64,000 nucleotides of DNA from Ptychodera flava. Taxonomy: Eukaryota > Hemichordata > Enteropneusta > Ptychoderidae. Both the position numbers and the translations under genes were made by a program. Numbering within the stretch: position 1 is the stretch's first letter; each line of letters starts with the position of its first letter. This document shows, piece after piece, positions 42,090 to 54,757 of the stretch. The notes beneath the pieces were generated by a model that was given only the letters and a program-made list of their open reading frames with translations, did no database searches and was not told the DNA's origin. The DNA lies in assembly GCF_041260155.1 (NCBI RefSeq), contig NC_091947.1:32311528-32375527 (forward strand), in the 5' to 3' direction.

Positions 42090-42960
42090 GTGTCCGAAGG
42101 CATGCGCCCTCTATATAATCATATAATGACTTTAAACATAATAATAAAGACGTTACACATAATAATAATGGCGTGTGCACATAATATATTGACGCTACTA
42201 AATAATATATTTACATTACCTTATAATATAATGGCCTTTTCAATTCATATAATGTTGTGCTCTAACAATATATAAGCACTGCTTAATCATATACTGTTAT
42301 TGACTCGAAATATAAAGGCATTGCCTATTCACATGTAGATGTCACCTAATTATATATTTACGGAACCTTATGATATATTGACACAACCTCATAATATAAA
42401 GGCGTCACCTAATCATATATTGACACGACCTAATCATATAAAGGCATTACTAAATCATATATTGATGTCACCTAATTATATAATAACAGCACCTTATGAT
42501 ATATTGATACCACCTTATAATATAAAGGCGTCACCTAATCATATATTGACACGACCTAATCATATAAAGGCATTACTAAATCATATATTGATGTCACCTA
42601 ATTATATAATAACAGCACCTTATGATATATTGATACCACCTTATAATATAAAGGCGTCACCTAATCATATATTGACACGACCTAATCATATAAAGGCATT
42701 ACTAAATCATATATTGATGTCACCTAATTATATATTAAGGGCACCTTTTCATATATTGATACTACCTTATAATATAAAGGCGTCACCTAATCATATAAAG
42801 GCATTCTAAATCATATATTGATGTCACCTAATTATTATTAATTATATATTAAGGGTACCTTATGACATATTGATACCACCTTATAATATAAAAGCGTCAC
42901 CTAATCATATATTGACACTACCTAATCATATAAAGGCATTACTAAATCATATATTGATGT
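42090..42960 (+). repeat. 126-bp higher-order satellite made of six 21-bp monomers
   Basis: The phrase TATAAAGGCGTCACCTAATC recurs at 126-bp spacing (about 42398, 42524, 42650, 42776). Within each 126-bp unit six related 21-mers follow each other (for example ACCTAATCATATATTGACACG, written here by its first 20 bases ACCTAATCATATATTGACAC). Because 21 is divisible by three the array stays open as a heptapeptide repeat (PNHILTR-like) over 156 codons; I treat that as a by-product of the period. The 5' part (42090-42330) is degenerate. Confidence 0.93.
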
Positions 42961-43200
42961 CATCTCATCAAATACAGCAAATAAATCTCAGAAGGCAGCT
43001 ACGGCGTTCCATACAGGTTACATGTGCCCCATCAGAGTTATATCGAATGCTTACAGTGCCCGGAAACTGGCTTAAGAGTGTTGCACGGCGCAGAGAGCCA
43101 TTCTGCAATGGGACATTTATGATGTCGGTGCCATCGAGGGTGCATCGAACAGTTGCCGCCATTGTAATTTACTGAATATCTCCCGCTTATATAAGACCAG
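42961..43200. other. unique GC-richer spacer between the two 21-bp arrays
   Basis: About 240 bp of non-repetitive sequence with balanced composition and open frames on both strands (42870-43175 plus, 42968-43162 minus). No domain was recognised. It may be the older unique sequence into which the arrays expanded. Confidence 0.45.
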
Positions 43201-43209
43201 AGCGCCACC

Positions 43210-43740
43210 CAGCGTTAAGGGGGAGATATGGACATGAACGTGTTTTTAATGAACATACGTAGTGGTTTGATGAACAAACAAATGACCTTAATGAACATAA
43301 GCATGAAAGGTTGAATAACAGCATGGTTTGATGAACATGAACGTACAATGTAAGAATATAAACATACAATTTAAGAACACAACCATGATTTTTATGAACA
43401 TAAACATGGTTTTTATGAACATGAACATACAATTTAAGAACATAAACATGGTTTTTATGAACATGAACATACAATTTAAGAACATGAACATACAATTTAA
43501 GAATATAAACGTAAAATATAAGAACATAAACATGGTTTTTATGAACATGAACATACAATTTAAGAACATAAACATCGTTTTTTTAACATAAACATACAAT
43601 TTAAGAACATAAACATGGTTTTTATAAACATAAACATACAAGTTAAGAATATAAACATACAATTTAAGAACATAAACATGGTTTTTATGAACACAAACAT
43701 GAAATTTTAGAACACAATCATCAAAACATGGAACACACAA
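43210..43740. repeat. second 21-bp tandem array (GAACATGAACATACAATTTA type)
   Basis: Two alternating 21-mers, beginning GAACATAAACATGGTTTTTA and GAACATGAACATACAATTTA, are repeated about 22 times with point differences. The minus strand stays open as a heptad-like MFMFIKT/MFMFLNC repeat, again a consequence of the period. The monomers are unrelated in sequence to those of the neighbouring array, yet share the same 21-bp length. Confidence 0.9.
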
Positions 43741-44800
43741 ATGTGTTTTTTGAATTTTGCAACACTTGGCTTGCCATAGAGATTCATTCTATGCTGGAGA
43801 TACAATAATTACGGTGAAAGTGTGTACAGTGTAAGCCTAAGAATGGACCGTCCATTTATTTTGAGTGTCGCACATATGGACGTCTTGATTGTGCTCTGGC
43901 GCAATGAGGAACAAGTAAAGCGGAATTAGCTATTTTGCTACAGTTGGATTGACTCGAGTCGACTTAGACTGATATAGCCAAAAGTTCACTGATGCGTAAA
44001 AATTGAGTCAGTTTAAGAGCTTGCCTTTGGAATATGACTCTACAAACTGCTAATAACAGGTACCGTACTGTTGAAATCTGCGAGCAGAACTGCACAATAC
44101 ATGTCTATTTTTTTCTGCGCCCACATTGTGATAGGTGGGGGGACTTGAAATATTTTGATGATATAGAGGGGAGATTTGAAATTTTTGAGGTATTGAGGGA
44201 GGGAATCTGAAAAAAAGATTTTACTCACGATTCCTCCGGTCCCCCCTAATCCTTATTTGTGAACGCAGCCTAATGATAATCGATAAAGTTTACGTCTTTT
44301 TGCAGACCGTGTAATGTACGTATGAAAGTACGCGCACTTTAGCATGGAATCACTTTTGTATTCCACAGTCTGAAACCGAAAATCACATCAGCATTCGTTT
44401 ACATTGTAGCGGCGAAAATTAAGTGGTTTCCGACAGCCTATGCCTGGCAGTCAATTGATCAGCAGATTGTCATATTTCCGAATTAATGTTACTGATGGTG
44501 AAATTGCAAAATTATATTATTCTTTTATCAATATTTGACACGAACACAGGCCAGCCTCCATCTGCAGATTCGTACATAATATTTTGCACTATATTTATGG
44601 GAGGAAATATTTCAGAAGGGAATAATTCAAAATGAACACGCCCCCTATGGTTGGGTACAAAAACGATGTTCTACCAAGACTACAAAAGTGTGGCACTCAT
44701 GTCAATTTTCTGCAATAATACATTTACAATTTATTGCAGTAAAACTGCAGTAAAAAAACGTTCACTGATGTTTATTTACAACTCTTGTAGTTTTTTAGCT
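43741..44800. other. no gene recognised
   Basis: AT-rich intergenic sequence. Short open frames near 44040-44228 have no motif. Confidence 0.4.
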
Positions 44801-44809
44801 ACTATAGAC

Positions 44810-45830
44810 AACAGTCTATAGAAGCTATTGGGATGGGTATCCGTCCGGCGTCCGTCGTCAGTCTGTGTGTATGTATGTATGTATGTATGTATGTATTTAT
44901 GTATGTCCGTTTGTGAGGCGTCCGTCCACTCAAATATCTTGAGAACCGCAGTACTTACTGATTTGATATTTGTTGTGTAGATGTAAAATATGATTATGAG
45001 AAACTGATTTTTTTAATTTTTTGATATTGTTAAAAATATGCAAATTAGCACCAAAAAGGCGTTATTGGTAAAAAATCTTCTTCTTCATAATCGCTGGTCA
45101 GACAGCTTTGTTATTTGGTATACAGGTCCCTAGGGATAACCAAACAGAGATTTGTTCAAATTGTGATGAAATATGCAAATCTGTATTTTTAAGGAATTTT
45201 TTTTGTCATTTTGGGTCAAAACTTTATTTCATCAAAACCGCTCGTCTGACAGCTTTGATATTTAGTATACAGGTTCCTACAGATGAACTAAATATGATAT
45301 ATTGAATACATGATGAAATCTGTAATTTTGTATTTTTGGTGCAATTTTTGCCATTTTTGGTCAAAAAATGTGTTTCTCAAAAACTACTTGTCTAATGCCT
45401 TTGATATTTGGTATACAGGTTCCTAGGGGTTGTCTTAGTGTGATATATTGAAATTTGATGAAATCTTCAAATTTTGTATTTTGGGGTCATTTTTTGCCAT
45501 TTTTGGTCAAAATATTTGTTTCTCAATAGTTACTCATCTGATAGCTTTGATATTTGGTATACAGGTACCTAGGCTTTATCTTAATGTAATATATTGAAAT
45601 TATGATGAAATTTTCAATTCTGTATTTTTGCAGCTAATTTTGCCATTTTTGGTCAGGCTATCCTGAAATGAGCTATCAAAGATATCCACCTTCTTCATCA
45701 ATACATGTGTCACAAAAAAGTTATTCTCTGCATAACACAGCAGAGCTCTGTCAACTGTTTGGGTCGCTTGTTTTTTTAAAATGCTGGTCAGACAGCTTGA
45801 ACATTTGGTTTACAGGTCTCTTGGATGACC
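44810..45830 (+). repeat. dispersed repeat with about 147-bp internal units
   Basis: It opens with TAGCTACTATAGACAACAGTC and GGCGTCCGTCGTCAGTCTG, then about five units carrying GACAGCTTTGATATTTGGTA and ACAGGTTCCTAGG at about 45100, 45248, 45393, 45540 and 45788. Spacing is about 145-150 bp except the last. The 'match a drug-like short phrase then diverge' structure resembles the 226-bp array, suggesting related non-autonomous elements. Confidence 0.75.
44866..44915. repeat. (TATG)n microsatellite
   Basis: About nine tandem GTAT/TATG tetranucleotides with one interruption. Confidence 0.88.
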
Positions 45831-48300
45831 TTAGTGAGATAATTTCATACAGTCAGGAAATACTTAATTTTGTATCCATGTCTATAGTAGCTTCAGGGAC
45901 TTTGGCACTATGTTTAGTTTTCTTAGACTCTGACAGACAAGTATACCACATACCGTTGGTATATTTGATTACAGAGTGATAAATTTCTCAAACAAATTGA
46001 TATACGAGTGAGCCTTAATCATTGAATAAGAACTGAATTGCTGAGTGTAATTGTGATGATAGTAAAGTGAATCTGACAGAGATCACCCTAGGAACATTCA
46101 AGCAAAGTTTAAGAGACAGGTTGTATTTGAGTTTGTTTTGTTTTGTTTTTACAAAAAATTAAAAATTTTGAAAATGCTTCAAAATACAAGTCAAATTTCT
46201 TATCCATATAATCTATAAATGCATTGACATTGTCAGTTTTAAGGTTTATATTGGAAAATTCTTTTCAAAGCTGTCGGATTTTCCCATCATTTTATATTAC
46301 AATTTCACACAGTTTTATCTTTTCCAACTAAGAGATTGCTCTGTATACCCAGGTTCTCAACCTAGTATTACTGCTCATCGTCTTCCTTCGAGAAATAACT
46401 AGCGAGAGGACGTCGGGATACAGAAATATAGTGGCTCTAAGTCTTTAAAATAACACCGTTTATTTTTTATACATGGATGTTACATTTTGCCGTGTGTTGT
46501 AGTTTCTTTCTCCTTGCTTCTCCCATCTATGCTTTCTCTGTATTTGTAAACATGCCTCTCTTTACAGCGGTTATTTGCATACAATGGCAATGTAAAATCG
46601 TCATATCATCCTTTATACATGTGGATATCAGAGAGGTTAAGATTGCATACGTGAGCGGAACGTATACGGATATCTCATCACTCAGTCTCTTCGATCTCTT
46701 ATCATATTGAAAATGATAAGAGAGCGCAGAGAGTGATGAAGTACTCATCGCTTCACGTTAATGCTGATGATGTCACGCGTTCTCTTGTCGCTTGACAGTC
46801 GTTTTCAACAGGCAGGAATATTTTCATAGGCCGATTGTCACGCTCGTTTGTTATATACTTAATCACTGACAGGGATTTCTCCTTTTCTGACTTGATGTTC
46901 ACTCTTTTAATAAGTCTAGCGTCCTCTTGTAGCTACTATAAAAGCATAAATTTGAAATGTATAAGCGAAGCAACTTGGGAAATCCCCCGCTAGCTGATGA
47001 AAGCTGTCAATTACCGGCTGTACATTGTTTGGACGTCTGGTGACGGCGTCAGCAATAAAAGCATTTTGCTCAATGTCATAGCCGTATTTAAATTCACGTT
47101 ACACAATTTATGTTTCATAAGTCTCCCAGTGAAGTTTGTGTGTTTCAAAATCAGCAAAAAGTGTGTTTTCCTGTTAGCATTCGTGTCTCCGATTGCGATT
47201 TACAAAGCGTATATCTGATGATCAAATGCCACATCGGTCATGGCCCAGATATTATGATTATAAGCGTCGGTATGCAGCGAATATTACAGTAATTTATGCT
47301 TCTTGGTTGAACACACTTTGCAAAACTGTAACTTACAAATTAATAGTAATGGCATCAAGTTGTTATTTCAGCGTATCTGCAACAGGCATATGGATGTTGT
47401 ATGTACCATCAGGCATTATTTAATAATGTTAGTGGCCTGTCGTGTTTAGTCTCACAGTGTATACTTCGATATGTAGTTTCGTTACTGAACTCTGGCTGTA
47501 ATGATTGATTTTTGATTGAATGTTTATTCGATTGGTGATAACGGTTAATTTTTGATAACTGCTCATGTTCATGGGAGCATGGAAGACATTTGAAAATGTA
47601 ATACTGAAAATTAAATGAAGTCAACATGAAATATAAAACTATTTTTGTTTATTTACAAAAGATTTTAATTGACATTTCATGATTTTTACTTTACTTTAAT
47701 ATCCCAGTATCATTTCTATATTGACCTACTTGCAGACCTACACAGCCGGTAGTTGTCAGCTGACAGCTGGCCGAGGGTTTTCCTCAGTGGCTTTGATTTC
47801 AAATTCGCTGTGGCCACACGCGGACCACACGGTAGTTTTCCTTTCGTTTTGCATTGATGCTTTTGATTTTATCGATTAGCGTCTGATTTTGAGACATTTT
47901 AGGCAATAAAAAGTTGCACTGAACGGAACAAAAGAACCCCCAGCAGTGACATCACAGAAGACTCACAGAAACTACATTGTCGTTTGTTTTACTACCATGG
48001 CTTTGTACGATTGTTCAAACTCAAACTGAAATTTCAGTAATTTGAAGTTTTATCATTGTGTTCAACGAAAAATCCTCAATACAATGCGACTGTGTTAGCA
48101 GGCAAATCGTAATGTAGACTTGCTCCAGTCTATCAAAGAGGTATATAAAATATAAAAACAGAGTATAGAAGGAATAAACTTCACCAGACATTCACGTCAG
48201 TGGTAGGTTGCTAAGCAGATCGTGGGATGTACGCGATGGTCCACAGACTTGTAAACCTTGCTAGGCCAGCCAGAAACTGCTGCCGAGAAAAGCCACGCGA
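45831..48300. other. no gene supported
   Basis: AT-rich to mixed sequence. Several open frames of 60-77 codons (for example 46477-46710 plus) are hydrophobic but have no homolog that I recognise and no convincing splice context. At 46640-46740 TGATGAGATATC / AGAGAGTGATGAAG words form a weak hairpin around TCTTATCATATTGAAAATGATAAGA. Confidence 0.4.
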
Positions 48301-48317
48301 CGCGAACCAGTCTAGTC

Positions 48318-48509
48318 TTAAAGGTATACTGTCACCTGTTCCAATTTTGCCACAGTTACCATGGAAAGAGAAAAATTTAACCAATTACAGATTTTAAGCG
48401 GGGGTCGCTCTTTAAAAACAGCGCCCTCACACGGGCATGTTGAATACCAAAGAACGCCCTTTGACCATATATGGGCATATTTAGATTACAGGTGACTGTA
48501 TACCTTTAA
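48318..48509. mobile_element. 184-bp MITE, TTAA-flanked, AGGTATACTGTCACCTGT ends
   Basis: AGGTATACTGTCACCTGT begins at 48323 and its inverse ACAGGTGACTGTATACCT ends at 48504, with TTAA on both sides (48318-48321, 48506-48509). TTAA targeting suggests a piggyBac/Kolobok-type helper. The interior is short and non-coding. Confidence 0.85.
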
Positions 48510-48518
48510 TCGGAATCT

Positions 48519-49472
48519 GTGCAAACACAGGGCCCGGCAAGAATTATTAGTGTAGGAGTTATGAATATGATCAATAAATGTCTTGTATTAAACTTCTTTT
48601 CATTATACAAGCCTTACCTGTGTCTGGTGTGTGCCTATTACTTTACCCTAGCCCAGCGTACAGGTCTGTGTGTTCCCGTCGCTATACGGCCTCCACCACA
48701 GCCCTGCAACGGTCTATGGAGATAGATGGCAATCTGCGGTCCGGATCCGGACCGCAACGAAAAAACAATCTTTTGGCCGAAATTCTACTCTATCGGGGCA
48801 AATCCTTTCCCTGCATACCTTTACCCACTAACCGACCCCAGAAAAGATGCGATTAACTTCTCCTAACGTCCGAAACCGCTCGTTTTCTGAAACATAACGT
48901 ACTCGACAAGTTGTTACCCATGGAGACCTCCATTTTGAATCTCGCCAGTTATCTCTATGGACCATTGCAGGGCTGTGGTGGAGGCCGTATAGCGACGGGA
49001 ACACACAGACCTGTACGCTGGGCTAACTTTACCCTAGCTTAGTAGCTATCTGTGTATAGTGTTTCAAAGAAAACAGTCTATATCTGTTAATTGCCCTCCC
49101 TAATTCCCTTCATTAATTTGTTCTGCCGATCACTGACGCGGGGGCTTATCGCCCTGACCAAATACCTCGTTAGCAGCTCATAAGGTAGTAGACGGACTAC
49201 CTTATGAGCTGCTAACGAGGTATTTGGTAAGGGCGATAAGCCCCCGCGTCAGTGATCGGCAGAACAAATTAATGAAGGGGATTAGGGAGGGCAATTAACA
49301 GATATAAACTGTTTTCTTTGAAATACTATACAGGGATAGCTAGCGTAAAGTAATAGGCACACACTAGACACAGGTAAGGCTTGTATAATGAAAAATAGTT
49401 TAATACAAGACATTTATTGATCATATTCATAACTTCTACACTAATAATTCTTGCCAGGCCCTGTGGTGCAAA
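48519..49472. mobile_element. 940-bp foldback (CACAGGGCC ends) with nested MITE
   Basis: The left end CACAGGGCCCGGCAAGAATT and right end AATTCTTGCCAGGCCCTGTG pair, with arms running to a centre near 49185. GTGCAAA flanks both sides (48519-48525, 49466-49472). The arm at 49026-49175 matches 49180-49345 almost perfectly (GATCACTGACGCGGGGGCTT). The left arm is interrupted by the 377-bp palindrome 48649-49025, which the right arm lacks. Terminal CAGGG and a 7-8-bp duplication resemble hAT elements, but this is only suggestive. No transposase present. Confidence 0.85.
48640..49034. mobile_element. 377-bp palindromic element, TAGCCCAGCGTAC ends, 9-bp duplication
   Basis: TAGCCCAGCGTACAGG at 48649 and its inverse CCTGTACGCTGGGCTA ending at 49025 are flanked by ACTTTACCC (48640-48648 and 49026-49034). 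The opposite arm of the enclosing foldback preserves the empty site (about 49335-49355), giving internal proof of insertion and of the duplication. It is the same family as 13938-15361. Confidence 0.88.
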
Positions 49473-51850
49473 TCGTTATGGAACGCGTGAACCATTCTGT
49501 GTTGCGTTCTCGCTACGGGTGCACTCTCAACCTATCAATTATGCGTGAACAAAGATTCCTACCCTTTCACACTGCTTTCACCATCATGTTGTGGTTTTAT
49601 TTTTGAGTTGTTGACTAATTGCTCACCAGGCGAAAGTTGACAAAGTGTAGTGGGCGGAAAGTGAAAACTAATAACCTCTGTAACACTCCAAGTGACTGAC
49701 GGGCATCGTGTAGTGTTACATCTGTCAGTTTCACGTGCATGCCGCCATCATTAACATGACTATTTTTACTAATGTATAAACCAACGTAAAATGATAACTA
49801 AACACATGTATATGGTTTCACTTTCTCATAATCAGCAGGTTGGCTGCCCGTGCTTGTAGAGAGTCTCCTCGATATACCTTAAAATACCTCTTTCAGGTTA
49901 TTGCTACTGCTATCCCACACACGTTTTCATTATCCTAAATTCTACTTTTGCGCCCCTCTTTTATGCCGTCGATATCTCACCTGTCGACGGCCCTATTTGT
50001 TTTACCGCCCGTGTACATCACGCCAGAAAAACGAACACTGGCCATGTCAAACCCTTATTGTGTAAAAATTTGCGTCATTAATATGAGGACGTTAGCCTGT
50101 TGAATAGCAGGAAAAGTACCTTGAACACGCTTGGAACTAATTTGGGATAATTCGATGATGAAGTAATGTCGATTTCACCTACAAATATAATATCATCTGC
50201 TTTTCTTTTTCTGTTACACATTTGTTTTTATGAGTAATTTGCAATATTGAAACATTCAGCTATAAGACACCTAAGATAATTGAGAAATTTGAAAAAAATG
50301 AAAATCCAATTATCACAAATAAGTTCCAATCGTGTTCTTGACAGACAGTCGAGGTATTGACACAGAGGCTCCTCTGGCTGTTCAAGACATTTAACAGTAT
50401 ATTTGTGTTCTCTAGAATTACAAATTTGAAGTATTACTCCTACTGTCAAACAGAGAAACTGTTAAGAGGACTGGAAAATGATGACTTGACAGTTGTTGCT
50501 ATTAGTGTACGTCAGTCAGGAAAACGAGGTCGACAACGTTCCAACGACATCGGTAACTCGGACATCATAGACGAAAACCGAAACTGCTATCCCCATTCCC
50601 AAGGATAGATCTTCCTATCCACGTTTAACTTTAAATTATATAGGTATTAGGTATAGTTCATTTTTGAAATGTACATTATTAAAATATTTATAAGCTACCG
50701 AACTTTAGCGCAGGAACGAAATGGGTTTAGGAAAGACAAACGTGCCAAAATCATATTTATATTAAACAGCCATTATTCGTAAAATTTACCTACATTCGTT
50801 TCATTTCTCGATTCACGCAAAGCGTTTTATTTTGAGGACAGGGGCACCCTATTTTATAAAATATTGATTAATTTGATTGATGGGAAAATGTACATCGTCA
50901 ATCAAGGTAATTTATAAGGCCAACTTTATTTTCTTTATTTATTAATGATCCTGTTAAAGATGTGCAATCTCTTGACCGTGGGATTAATATTGGGCATCAA
51001 ACTATTCTATGCTTCTTTTGTGGACGGTCAGGCCTAAACGGAATTCGAGCAGCCGTAAATCGACATCTCATCTTACCACTGTTCCATAAAATTGTCAGTA
51101 TAATGCAGGACAGAGATTTCAATATAATGCAGGACAGAGATTTCAACTCGTCAAATAACTTACATAGGCGATTTTGAAACGTGATATCCACAGGATTGGA
51201 TCGCGTTGAGCATAAAGTACCGACATGCAAGGCAGACCTGCAAAAACTTTCATCTAGCGGGTGCTCAGTAGCAATACCCGTACAGCTACGCTTATTTCTG
51301 GAGAAAAGTGAGGTTTGACCTTACATTTCACTTTGGGCGGCGTGGTCGCCAGGGATTACAAAATGAAAGACTCGTTCTGAGTTAAGCCGACGAATTTGAT
51401 AAGAAGTTCATTGAATACGAGATTTTTGAAACAAACCAAAAAATCTCCCCTGTAATAATTTATGCATCCAAAGCTAAAATGTGCCCCATCGACAATGACC
51501 GAAGCCCGGTTGCCATATTTTGAATTATGAACAAGTTACGTCCTTCTATAGTATTTGCTTGTTTCAGCGACCGAAAATTAATTTCGTCATGGATGACCCA
51601 GTCTGGTTAGGCAATGTCCCAACTTGGGTCAACAAATTTGGCGAAATGATGAAAGATATTTCAAACAGGAGGCTGCATTGTCCCGCATCTATACAAATCA
51701 TTGTCTGACAGCGACGGTATAGGCACGGTTTCAGACTCGGCGGAAGTAGAGAGGCGACACATCATGTATTATATATCCTGTCATAAAAACGAGGCAAGTT
51801 CACAAATAATGGGATTGTAAATGACAATGTATACATAGATAGTGACCAAG
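49473..51850. other. intergenic, no gene supported
   Basis: Mixed sequence. A plus-strand frame at 50357-50608 ends in an Arg/Gly-rich tail but has no recognised domain. A perfect 22-bp direct repeat, TATAATGCAGGACAGAGATT plus two bases, lies at about 51100 and 51122. Nothing else could be supported. Confidence 0.4.
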
Positions 51851-51857
51851 ACTTGCT

Positions 51858-51958
51858 TTTACCTATCTACTTACCTACCTACCTACCTACCCACCTACCT
51901 ACCTACTTAACTACCCACCTACCCACCTACCTACCTGTACACCTACCTGCACACCTAA
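51858..51958. repeat. (CCTA)n tetranucleotide repeat
   Basis: About 25 CCTA/CCCA/CACCTA units. The open frame through it (LPTYLPTHLPTYL) is a repeat artefact. Confidence 0.9.
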
Positions 51959-52129
51959 ACACTACAGTAACTAAAAACACACCTACACACAGCAGTCATT
52001 CTCAAAGCCTTTCTCAAAATTTGTCAGATGTACTCTGCCCTGGCCAGTTATCATTCTTTGAATTTTACATGGTCAAGTCTGATTCTACGAAAAGCAGCCG
52101 TGGAGCCGTCTGCATGTCAATTTGCATAA

Positions 52130-53480
52130 GGGAGCTTTCAGTAATTACAGGGGGTGGGCCGGGGAATTTCGCGAACACCTGTACCGTAAAATGTGACCCT
52201 CCTCCCCAAAACCCCCCTATCCTCAGTCTAAAATGTGACCCTCCCTCTTGTCCGACATTCTAAAACTTGACCCTCCCCCCACCACTGCGGTATTCTCCCC
52301 AGGAATAACTCAAACAGTATCAGCTAATTTACATAACAATTGGTTCAATTGTTATGTTAGGGACAAATTACAGAGGGGAGGGCTGGTGTTTTTGGAGGGA
52401 CAGTCAAATTATCACGCAAGAATTTTTGAAGAGATATGGTATTTCATACATTTTAGGGAGGGTCACCATATTTTATGCAACTATAAGAAGGCAAGATGTG
52501 GCTGATTTAGTGCTTCATCCAAAAATATCAAATCATAATACATGGAGTCTATCAGGCAAATTATTGACAATTTACCCCCACAAAACATGCTATATCTGTA
52601 TTTTATATATGTTTGATAATGTATTAAATGTACTTTGCTTGAATAGGGAAGTAAAATGAACATTTGTGTACAAGAAATTGATTTCTGAATTTCATCTAAA
52701 AAGTTGGTTCACTATCCATAGTGTCTATGATGAAATTATGAATAGTTTTTTTTGCAATACAAAAATAGGTAAATCTTTGCATTTGTGTACTCTTGATTAT
52801 TGATATTAATTTTCTTGATTAGACTAGAGTGGTTACAAGTTTATGGTTGTGTAAGAAATTTGATTTTGGAATTTCACTGAAATGTCGATTCACTATGCAT
52901 TGCGGTCTATGGTGAAACTATGAATAATTTTTTTAGTACAAAATTAGATAAATCTGTTCATTTATGTATGCTTGATTATTTAGATTATTGTTCTTGATTA
53001 GACTAGAGTGGTTACAAGTCCATGATTGTGCAAGAAATATGATTCTGGAATTTCACCAAAATGTCCTTACACTATGCATTGGGGTCTATGATGAAACTAT
53101 GAATAATTTTTTTTCAGTACAAAATTAGATAAATATGTGCATTTATGTATGGTTGATTATTTAGATTATTGTTCTTGATTAGACTAGAGTGGTTACAAGT
53201 CTATGGTTGTGTAAGAAATTTGATTTTGGAATTTCACCAAAATGTCAATTCACAATGCATGGCGGTCTATAAGTGTGTGCGTATTTTGTTGGTGATTTCC
53301 TTTTCAAGAAATATCACACGGACAATCAAATGTTTGGCTATAATATCAGCTTCTGTCAAAAGTGACCCTCCCCCCCAGATAGGTTTTAAAAAAGTGACCC
53401 TCCCCCTTGAACTGTTTTTTTTAAAGGTGACCCTCCCCCCAATTCCCCCGGCCCACCCCCTGTTATTACTGAAGGCTCCC
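52130..53480. mobile_element. 1.35-kb non-autonomous element, GGGAGC ends, TAA duplication
   Basis: The left end GGGAGCTTTCAGTAATTACA followed by GGGGGTGGGCCGGGG and the right end with the inverse CTGAAGGCTCCC are flanked by TAA (52127-52129, 53481-53483). Subterminal GTGACCCTCCCCC words occur on both sides. The interior carries a 180-bp tandem repeat. Architecture and duplication parallel the 25855-30252 element; PIF/Harbinger-type mobilisation is inferred. Confidence 0.85.
52640..53280 (+). repeat. about 180-bp tandem repeat, 3.5 copies
   Basis: TTGATTAGACTAGAGTGGTT recurs at about 52815, 52994 and 53175. Each unit has AAGAAATTTGATTTTGGAAT and a GCATTG.GGTCTATGATGAAA segment. Confidence 0.88.
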
Positions 53481-54466
53481 TAATGACTCTAATAGCTAAG
53501 CAGTGAACTTGTGAAGGGGCCGCGGCTCCACCATGCCACATCGGGTATTAAATTATGTTAGGAGTTGCAAATGCAAGTTTGCTACAGTCTATTATGGGCT
53601 GGGAGGGGTACATTATTGCTGTTTTTTTATAGTTTTGGCAATGCAAGTGAATTATGGATGCAGAAAACGAATAAAAAGGAAATTTAAACCGAGTTTGAGG
53701 TCATTGAGCATCGTCAGGCATGATAGGCCCTGAATCTGTATAGGTGTACAATTTACAATTACACGAACTCCACACTGCACTGCACTGAACACTCAGATCC
53801 AACACAAAAAAAATGAGCAGTACTTTCACGATTCGATTTGGAAAGAAAAAACGATGTATTTTAGAAGGAAATGAAAAGGCATTGCATCCCTACCGCCTAT
53901 ATCGAACTTAAAACATCAACTTTCATATCATGCTATTCAAAAAGCTGAAACACGGTGAAATGCCAGGCATAAAGAAAACGGAATGTTCATGCATCGATAG
54001 CAAGGTGCTGCATGGTATCAGCTGATCGATACGACGCTAGTAATACAGCATTCAATTGCAAACAATATCAACGGAGTTCAACAATGTTATTAATATGTGT
54101 AAAATTCATTTATAATCTTGTCTATAAATTTAATTTTCGATGGCTTCTTGAGATGAGCTGTTGTATTTTGGCGAACGGGAAAACTCGATGTAAACGGGTG
54201 CTTGATAGGTACAGTTGACAAACATACCGGACGGTCTCTGTCGCGAACAAGGTAAATCACAGGCAATGAGAAAAAACCGACGAATGAAAGCCATCGCCGA
54301 TTTCAGTCGGTATATCAGAACTACGTTACCGAGACGTTTAATAGATCTGCGGAGAACCCACAGCCGTCATGATTGTTGGTCGTAGCTGACCTCAGACCGA
54401 GACTTTGAATGACTCCGGAGTCATTTCCGTAGACGTTACCGGTCTTGAGGTTGATGACAGCTGCCG
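53481..54466. other. no gene supported
   Basis: Intergenic sequence with small unassigned frames at 53533-53733 and 54012-54218 (plus). Neither has a motif or clean splice sites. Confidence 0.35.
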
Positions 54467-54539
54467 TTATTGGTCCGTTGATGACTGGTTCGAGTAGCTT
54501 TTCGCTTGCGCATGACTATTAGAGTAAATGTGAGTTACT

Positions 54540-54757
54540 TTAGAAAGTAGACGCAAATTTTGCAAGGCTGCATTTACAAATACTTGAGGGGGCTGGAGGA
54601 AATCAAGAAGGGAGTTGGAAGTTCGAGAGTAGTATAGAGAGAGTTCGAACTGTTTGCACAAAGTGTTAGATCTGACAATAGTTTGGTTTCCCTTTTTTAC
54701 CTTTTCAGATTCCACTGGCTGGTATGAAATCTTTAGGTTGGAATCTTTAGAAGCCAC
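54540..54757 (-). CDS. candidate first exon of an unidentified minus-strand gene
   Basis: The exon starts with ATG (M-ASKDSNLKISYQPVESEKV) and encodes about 72 residues of ordinary, non-repetitive composition including LLDFLQPPQVFVNAALQNL. It ends at AAA followed by a GTAACT donor. No domain recognised. It lies head to head, 104 bp from another short candidate exon on the plus strand. Because splice support is one-sided, confidence is low. Confidence 0.35.

Noticed and set aside
42339..42809. 156-codon heptapeptide-repeat ORF
   Set aside because: It follows from a 21-bp period with no stop in one frame. No promoter, start context or non-repeat domain; kept as satellite.
43187..43740. Minus-strand Met/Phe-rich repeat ORFs
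   Set aside because: Translation of the second 21-bp array; open in more than one frame and on both strands.
46477..46710. Possible membrane protein
   Set aside because: Hydrophobic but isolated, without splice context or family resemblance.
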